Shown here in pieces: positions 56,275 to 64,000 of a stretch of DNA of 64,000 bases. Under the pieces are notes generated by a model, which saw nothing but the letters and a program-made list of their open reading frames with translations, was not told where the DNA came from and searched no databases. The number at the start of each line of letters is the position of its first letter. The stretch's first letter is position 1. The DNA is taken from positions 17,531,904 to 17,595,903 of the forward strand of contig NW_024881295.1 in assembly GCF_018691265.1 (NCBI RefSeq), given 5' to 3'. Both the position numbers and the translations under genes were made by a program. The stretch comes from Tyto alba. Lineage: Eukaryota; Chordata; Aves; Strigiformes; Tytonidae.

Positions 56275-56432
56275 CTCTCTTTCTTTTCTTTCTTTCTCTT
56301 CCTTCTTCCCTTCCTTCCCTTCCTTCCCTTCCTTCCCTTCCTTCCCTTCCTTCCCTTCCTTCCCTTCCTTCCCTTCCTTCCCTTCCTTCCCTTCCTTCCC
56401 TTCCTTCCCTTCCTTCCCTTCCTTCCCTTCCA
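56275..56432 (+). repeat. Pyrimidine tract with 9-bp minisatellite (TTCCCTTCC)n
   Basis: An imperfect CT-rich lead (56275-56305) is followed by about 13-14 near-perfect 9-bp units to about 56430. Its ORFs read as FPS or GKE tripeptide repeats and are artefacts. Confidence 0.95.
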
Positions 56433-59400
56433 TCTTTCATCCCACTTTCAAATGAGAAATTCACATAAAAATAAAGAAGTCCCTGAGATTCTGTCCTGGT
56501 GCTTGGAAAGGATGACTGACCTTTCTGTACACCTGTCTGCACAGCCCAGGCTCTGCTTTTCCCCATGCTGTGGTGCTTGCATCAGTGCTGCCTGGGAAAG
56601 AGTCTCAGCCCCCTAATCAGGCAAAGAGATGCTGCTGGTGCTGCTGTCCTCCTCCATGGGTGGAGATGCCCACACGGGGAAGAGGAGAGACCTCAGACCT
56701 CGGGGACAGACCCGTGGACCGGGATGCATCTGTTCCTGTGGGGAGCAGCCCAAACCTGGGCTCCCAGCATGTCTGAACAGATACCCTGAGGGGTTCTTTA
56801 CCATTTGCCACTAGTGATGTAAGATGGTTTTCTGCGGATATTGAAGAATCATGCAGTGTAAGTCTTGTTGCACATTTAGGTGGCAAGAAAGGTGGATGTG
56901 TGGGGAGAAGACAAGTCACGGTGCATAAATGGAGAGAACAGAATAAGATTAACATCTTAACACATGGGATACATAATCCTGTGAAGCGGAGATCCCCAAA
57001 TAATCTGTTAAATGTGTCCTACAGGCCAGTGCAAATGAGCATATCCCTCAGAGCAGGGTATTTGGCTGAGTCCTTGTCTACTAACGTGGTTAGCCTGCAG
57101 GATGGGGATCTGCACAGCACAGATAAGGGAAGTGCATGTGGGGGAGCCCAAAGACGGATTCAGGAACTCATTACTTCTGAGAAGGTACCAGTGACTCGGC
57201 TTGCCCTCTTCTCCATCTGACCTGTCCAGAGTCACATCACTTTGGGGAGCAACGTGCTCTTCTCTGTCTTTGCAGACCGACCTTCTCCTCTGCATCCTCA
57301 TGCCTTGAGCATCGGAGGTGTTTGCTGTCACAACACACGTCCCACGACAGCAGGGTCAGCTGCCCTGAGGAAGCAGGGAGGGAAAGCAGGAGCAAACGGG
57401 CACGTATCCATCTGTCCTCTGCCTGCCTTTCTTCTGTGCTCCTCCTTGGTCTCGGGTCACCAGTGAGCATTGCTGTTAGACCACAGGTGTCCCCCCAGCA
57501 TCGCTAATCTTCCCTCCTGATCACTTTTATTGCTGACACTGGTTTCCCTCTCCCACACTAGGGATGCTGTGAAATGGGGGATGTCTCACCCTGCCTGTAC
57601 TTCCAAAGGTGGAGGTTCCTGACAGTCTCCTCTTCACTGGGAGCCCAGTGTAGGAGTGGGGCTGTGGCTGCTGGAGCCCATCATGGTTCTGAGGGGCCTC
57701 GTCAGCACTCATTACTTTGGTTATGTTCACTTGTGATTAGTTATGGTGAAACTGTTGTAGGAAGTCACAGACTTAATTAAGCAGAAATTAGCCATAAACA
57801 GAAAAAATAAATTATATGAATGCCTAGGGGAAACTCCTCTGCAAACATAGCATTCAGGCAGCTAGGCAGGTTCCTGACCAAAGAAGCAGCTGTGCTGTGC
57901 CCGTGGGGGAAATCGGTGTTTTTCCCGTTTCATTAGTAAAGGTGTCAAGAGGTAGGATTAGTCTGGACAAGCGAGGACAGTGGTGGATTCTCCTGCAGAT
58001 GGGCAGCCAGGGCTGTAAGTTCCTCTGTCTCCAACACAAACCCCAGTGTCCACCTGCCCCAGCCCCTAACATTTGGAAAGCAGGAGCACATTTTGGATGC
58101 ACTTGTAGGGTGGGGAGAAGACTTTTGCGGAGGTGCCTGATGTCTCTGGGTTTGGGGTTAGCCATCTGTCACGGAAAAGGCTGGTGTTGCTGGCTGAGTC
58201 CTGGTCTCCGGCCACGCTGGGCCTGGCAGGATGAGGGAATTGGGTTGTTTTGAGGAGTTTTCCCCCTCTGCTGACAGGAGGGGATGGAAACCCATGCGGC
58301 AGGCTCTGGGCTGGCAGCTGCAGTGGGAGTGGGTCCCTCTGTGCAGTGGGATGGCAGTGTTTTCCCATTCCTCCCATGCACCCCAGGGCACATCAATGGG
58401 GCTCTGTTTTGTCTTGGTTTCCCTGCCTACAAAATCAGATGCTGCCATCCCTTCCTTTGCAAAGCCCCTCAGGATGCACTGTGGGGAGCTCTATGGAGAG
58501 CTGGGTGCTGTCAGTGTCAGAGCCACACGTGGTGTTTTGGGGGGTGTGTGTCCCAGCTCTGAGAGCAGTTCATGCTGGATGGGGAGGGGGTTGCTTTGAA
58601 CATTTCCAGGATTTATTACGAGCAGAGCTTCCCTTTTGGGGATGGAGTGCTTAAGAGCATCTTCACCCACAGTCTCCCCATCCTTGCTGCCAGCAGAGCT
58701 GCTTCTTCCCCTGCCAGCTCTCTCCATATCCCTGTGTCAAGACACTTTTCCTGGGGTTGCCATTCATCCCCCCGCCAAGAAGTTCCTGGGGCTCATTCCT
58801 GCCCATGTCTGTCCCCTGTGCTGGTTGAGCCTTGGCTGTGGCTCCTTTGGTTGGGCTTGCTTGCAAATTTGCATCCTGCCACATTGTCCCTCTGCTAGCC
58901 CCTGTGGAAAGCAGCTGCCTCTGCCCATGGCAGTGGTGGAGGAGGAATCTGTGACATGGGCAGACCTGCTGTCAGACTGCCCTGTCCTTTAGCAGCCCTG
59001 CCCTACCTACACAGCTTCACTGCCCAGGGTGTCTGCTCAGGGGCTGTCTCTGCAAGCAAAGGTGGCAATTTGAGGTCAGGGAGTGTGTCAACCCTTCCCT
59101 TGCCCTCTCCTGGGATGGGGCTGAGCGCAGTCCGTACCCCCCACAGCTGAGCTGGTCAGAAGGTGATTTCTGGTTTTCAGTCTGGGCAGTCACACTTGTT
59201 CAATCCCTCACATGGAGGCTGCCGCAGTGGGTTAAAAGTGCCTCATGTCCGTAGCAGGATTTAAAAACATAGTGAATTATTGCCTGTTGGGGAAATTCTG
59301 AAGCCTGAGTATAGCTTCTGGTACCTTCTGGGCTGGAAAGCAGAAATAGCAGCTTTTTTTCTTGCTGGAGAATTATTTTCACACATTGCTGGATAAAGTT

Positions 59401-62400
59401 TTCGTTTAGGTTGACTTTCTTCTTGTTTTACGTTAATGTCTCAGGTCATTTCCCATCTACAGTTTTGCGAAAAACCTGTGGTGTTCCTGTGAAGCACTTC
59501 AGTGTGGATAAATCAAGTTTTTAGGTCATCTCTGCTTACCTATGCTTATCTCAATCCCCTTTTCATATCTGGATAACCTCTACTGAACCTTTTCCCCAGC
59601 TGTGCTGGGTCACACCAGTCTGTGGCAGGACAGGCAGCGGCACTGTCCTTTGTTGGTAGGGATGAAGGCAGTGCAGTGCCTGTGTTGTGTAGCCAGCACA
59701 TGATGTTTATCTTGCAGTCTTTCAGGACTTGAGAGGCAGCCCCCAAAAGGCAGAAGATGGACCCTAGCTCTGCTGATGTTGATTCCAGCCCATGCAAGGG
59801 AAGAATCAGCCTATATTTCTTTGGGGGTGGGACCAATCCACTCAAATGGTAGGTGAAAGTCAGGGCTTTGAAAAATGGCACGCTTGGAAAGTTTAATCCT
59901 GGAAACATGATACTGCATGTTGTCTTTGGCTGCTTGTGAAGAGACATTGCCTGCTCCAGCTGCCACCTCTGCCCTCATGGCCCCATTGCCCAACTGGGGC
60001 TCCTGGGTTTAGGGCTGGGCTGGCTCGGAGCTCCCCAGCCCCAGGGATATTCCCCAGTGCTCACCTCCAAACAGCTCTGCCCTTTCTTTGTATTGCCTGG
60101 CAGAATGGGCTCAGACCGGCTGCCCTCAGTGTCAGCTGAGGTAGTAAATAAACATCCCCAAAGTAGGAGACATTTTCCCCTACTGCCTCCAGTGCTGACC
60201 CCAGTGGTTTATCCTGAGGGTCCTGCCACGCACCAGGGTGACTCCCTTCGTGTGCATCTCCAGCATCGTGTGTCCCCAGGGCAATACCGCATGCCCTTAT
60301 GCGATCTGATTCACTGGCTTCTGGCACCTGTGGAGGATTTTTGTGAGATGATGTTACAAACGACCTCTACAAAGCATGCCAGTTTGTAAACCTACTGCTT
60401 CCCCACTCTGCAGGTGAGCTCCTGGGTTTTTTATTGAGGGGCTGGGGGATAATCATCCGGTGAGCTCTGGCACAGGCGAGCAGATCAGTGTCTTAGTTTC
60501 CATCATGCTTGCTGCTGTGGTTTGACCACATGGGTACATGAAAAGGTCAATAGGAATTCAGTAGGTACATTAACAGACACAGCAAAAACCAAAACAGATG
60601 TAGTATTAAACGTAACATTCAAAAAAAAAAAAAAATCTGAGCTGAAATATCTTGAGAAAAATGGCATAACTGGAATGCCTGCTGTTCGTGCTGGCCAAGA
60701 GAAGCCCTGGAGAAGTGCATCAGGGCAGAGGTGGGTAAAAAAGGCTGCTCAGGCAAAGGCACAAAGGGATTGCTGACTTCTAGTGAGCTACAGACACTAT
60801 AAATACAAAGACTCTGGCAGTATCTCACCCTGCTGACAGAGCTCTCCCCTATGAGCTGTGTTTGCCCTCGCAGCGTATGGCACAGGCACAGAGGGGGCTG
60901 TGTGAGCCCGGGACAAATGTCCCCCCTCCACCCGCTCTCTGCCTTTTGCTTTGATCCATCTGCTTGATGGTGCTGGTGAGCCTTGAGTCTGGCCGCCGAA
61001 GCAGATTTAGTGTAGCAGTCCCTGGAGATGGAGATGAGTAGTTCTGCACATTTGCAGAAAGATTTTAAAGGGATGACACTCTCCTGCTAAAGCACTGGAG
61101 ACCCAGAGCAGTGGGGGGCACGTGGCAGACAGCCGGGGCCATGCCATGGGGTCTGCAAGGGGAGGGCTCCCTCCCACTGAGGTCAAAAGGACCTAGAGTC
61201 ACTCCACTGATTGCTGCGGCTGCTCTCTGCAAACTTTGAGCCTCTCTATCCTGCCTGACCATGGCTGCTTTTTTTTTCTTGCTTTCCAGTCAAGGCCACA
61301 GTTCAGGGTCTGGAGAGGTGTATGTTGTAAGGGAGCTGGGGAGAAAGTTCTCCTGGCTGGATGCACCTCCCTTCCTGCCATCCCACCACCCACACATCAG
61401 CTGGGTGATAATTTGTGGAGGGGGAGGGACAAGAGGAGGAGAGAGGGGAGTCTTTGCCTTAATTCTTGGCACTCAGTGGATTTCCTGCTTGGCCTCCAGT
61501 GGGACGGGACGGAACGGGCTTGCCTGGGGGAGACCTGTGCTGGGTTCAGGTGAGTTGGGTGTTTGCTGGTTGAGCAGATCTGACTGGATGTGTGTGTTCA
61601 TGCCGGGAGTGCTGGTGTCTCCGGTACTCCCACAACCAGCTGCCTGCTGCACGCTGGGGAGCGGGCCCGCAAACCTGTGAGGGGAAAAGGTTCCCAATGT
61701 TAAGCAAAGGAAGAGAGAGCTGGAGGATGGGGAGAAAATAGTCTGTTTGGATCAACCTAGGGAAGAGGAGTTTTTTCTTTCAGTGGTTCCTATAGGAGAG
61801 GCCAGGCAGCAACGCCGATGGGGGGGCGGTTGGGAAGCTGCAGAGCAAAGGGATGCTTGAAAGATGGGTCATTGGTACTGAAGGTTGCAGCAGCAAAGAG
61901 AGAGAAAGGACTCAACAGGAAGATTGAGAAAAGAGATGAGAGTAGGCCGGATGGGGATGGGGAGGAAGGGCAGCAATGGCTACATGATCATAGGTACAGG
62001 AGCAAAGGTGCTAGGAGTGTGGTAGGCTTCAGGAAGTTCTGCTCCTGCAAACATGAGGCAGTGACTCCCTCTCCTCCTGTGCTGCCCTGCAGAGGTGCTG
62101 GCCCTGGCGCATTGACTTGGGGGCTGCAGCAATAAGAGAGGTGCCTGGGAGCGTGCTCCTTCTTCTTCTTGCTTCAGAGGCTTCATCAAATTTGTTCCTG
62201 TGTAGGTGTGAGACAGCACAGTTTCTGCATGTGCTAAACTCTGGGGATCTGTGGGCATATTTGTGGACGAGCCTAGGCAGAACACACGGGGGTTTCATAA
62301 CACCTGATCTGTGTCTCCTTAAATCAACAGTGCTTTTGAAGTAATCAGTGCAGATCAGGGCTTTCATCCAATGCCATTGGAAAAGCCGTTGCCCCAGTTT

Positions 62401-63479
62401 TTCCTCTTTGACAGCTGCTGATACGCGAGGGTGAACCTTGGACCTGACTTTTGCAGCTCTGCAACAGCTTGCTGGATTCATGGGTGCAGATGTGGTCCTT
62501 GAACAGGGCAGGCTAACGAGCCCTGCGCTGTGTCTCTCTACCTGCCCATGCTCCTGGGCAGGGCTATAGGAAAGTTCGGGTGCCCCAGGCTGGAAAGGAG
62601 ATACCTTGCCTCTCGGAGGGTGCAGGGGGGATGCAGTCCCGTTGCATTGCAACGCAGCGTTACAGCAGTCACTGCTAGGAAAGGGTTGTCCCCATTTCAT
62701 CTGACGTGCCTTGTCCTGTGCACCAACTGGAGATGGCTGAGCCTGCCCAGGGTCAGCCGAGTAGATCCCCAGCCCGCACGTGAGCAGGACGCGGGGTGCT
62801 GGGCTCCATGTGCAGGGCTGAACAGGGAGCTCAGTTCTGGGGATGATCACGGCAGGGACGCTGTGCAGCACTGCTCTGTGATGACTGCGCACGTGTCTGT
62901 GCCGAGGCACTGGGCTCTGCACAATAAGCTGTTGGCTCCTCTCATCCTCCATGCTGGGAGGCGAAAGATAACATGTCATAACCTCATCTGTCTTTAGGAA
63001 GAGTTTTGCTTGAGTACTCCTCCCCGCGCTGCCCATTTCTCATCACTCTGATAGCAAGTGCCCCCAGGCTGTGCTTTTGGGAGGTTAGGCAGGGTGTGCC
63101 TGCCTGGGGGAGTTTGTCTAGAAGCGCCTAGAGCAGTGCGATGCCAAATCCCCTGCGCTGCTCTCCCGCCTCTGAGCCACGGACTTTTGGAGACGTTGGC
63201 TACCAGTGGTGCTGGCTCCTCTGCTCTCCTGCCCCGAAGCGGCAACCCTGGGGAAGCGGCTGCAAGGCTCAGATGTTAGGGGCTGCAGAGGGTTAGGATT
63301 TTTGTGCGGCCCCACGTGCACGTGCGGAGGGTAGCTGCTGTGCTGCCCACCCTTCCCTAACCCCTCAGCCTCCAGGCTCGGGCTGTCCCGGGTCACCAGC
63401 AGCCGGCCATGCCGTGGCACTGGGGGCTGGCAGCCTCCCACCCTTCACCTGCCCTGCCCAGGACTGCTGGGTGGCGTAC
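56433..63479. other. Intergenic, no gene firmly recognised
   Basis: This is unique-looking mixed-composition DNA. It has a short A run near 60620-60633 and a 335-codon open frame on the - strand (62029-63036) with no recognisable domain (see findings). No SLC6A12 coding exon was found: the family's strongly conserved TM1 exon motif is absent. Confidence 0.45.
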
Positions 63480-63841
63480 GCCTTTTCCCGTGAATTTGCT
63501 GCCCCGGTAGAGGTGACAGCCCCGTAGCCACCGCGTCCCCTCCTGTGGCCTCTGCCCTGTCCCCGTGGGGGCCACCGCAGGTCGCTGCCCCGCCGTGCCC
63601 TGTTTGCAGAGCGGGTGCCGGGGCCGCGCGGCTTTCGCCCTCGGTGCCGTTCCCCTGCTCCGCTCCCCCAGCCGGTGGCAGGAGCCACGCTGTCCCCACT
63701 CCGCAGCTGTGTGCAAGGACTTCTGAGCAAGCCTGACGCAGCGGCGGGACGTCGGCCACACTCCTCTGGGTGCCGGGTCCGGGGGCCCGCGGGGTCCGGG
63801 CTGCCTCTGGGTCTGCGGGAGACCTGTCGCTGTGGTGCTCG
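63480..63841 (+). promoter_or_regulatory. CpG island ending in a splice donor; candidate 5' exon of the next gene
   Basis: By eye there are about 35-40 CpGs in 360 bases, including ccgcgcgg and gcagcggcgggacgtcgg. It ends at a good donor, CTCG|GTAAGAAAG (GT at 63842-63843). Given conserved gene order, this may be the promoter and a 5' noncoding exon of SLC6A12 on the + strand. This is inference, and a different transcript is possible. Confidence 0.4.
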
Positions 63842-64000
63842 GTAAGAAAGATGGATCCTGCCGGGGCTGCATGCTGCTGGGCCTCCTGCTATGTGGCAGT
63901 GGATACGATCGGACTGTGGGCTGAGTGGAGGTCTTGAGAGTATCTGGTTTAATGCAAAGGCTGGTTTCTGATCATATTTGCACCCCATTTATGGACTTTG
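63842..64000. other. Sequence after CpG island, possible first intron
   Basis: The composition drops back to ordinary after the donor; nothing else is recognisable before the window ends. Confidence 0.3.

Noticed and set aside
56233..56566. GKEGKE / REGREG repeat proteins on the - strand
   Set aside because: These are frame readings of the 9-bp minisatellite, not genes.
56433..64000. Search for SLC6A12 coding exons
   Set aside because: The strongly conserved TM1 exon ([14 protein letters not shown]) and other SLC6 exons do not appear after 53097, so the coding part must lie beyond the window if present.

Overview
The window is vertebrate nuclear DNA, most likely from a bird. The evidence is spliced genes with canonical GT-AG introns, CR1 LINE fragments, and a solo LTR of a type I recognise as common in avian genomes. 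Intron lengths are modest. I found no bacterial-style operon, CRISPR array, prophage or novel multi-gene system. This is an ordinary two-gene stretch of a chromosome with an interesting repeat and regulatory landscape.

Left end (1-7261): the last two coding exons of KDM5A on the + strand (844-1254 and 3504-3716), then a long 3'UTR with candidate poly(A) signals at 4533 and 6559. These exons carry a lysine-rich basic region and the C-terminal PHD3 zinc finger.

Middle left (7262-21492): intergenic DNA. It holds a diverged antisense CR1 LINE (7262-8490), a GC-rich stretch ending in long G-runs (13.1-17.2 kb), a T-rich block containing a much older CR1 relic (17.24-19.14 kb), and a CpG-rich probable promoter zone (19.5-20.3 kb).

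Centre (21493-53480): the complete coding region of SLC6A13 (GAT2, a Na+/Cl- coupled GABA/taurine-type transporter) on the + strand. I assembled 14 coding exons whose splice phases all agree. They give a 606-codon protein that matches the human protein closely from MDYRVPG to the terminal ESHC. Its largest intron (35093-45321) holds a 0.4 kb pyrimidine tract with 18 CCCTTT units, an AT-rich palindromic block and the solo LTR.

Right end (53481-64000): intergenic DNA with two CpG islands (54.1-54.45 kb and 63.48-63.84 kb), a 9-bp minisatellite and an AT-rich block. The order KDM5A then SLC6A13, same strand, agrees with human 12p13.33. SLC6A12 would be the next gene, and the right-hand CpG island with its splice donor could be its 5' noncoding exon. 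No SLC6A12 coding exon is visible here.

The two genes are unrelated in function (chromatin reader/demethylase versus plasma-membrane transporter) and simply share conserved synteny. Family comparisons and repeat identifications are from memory, not from a search.
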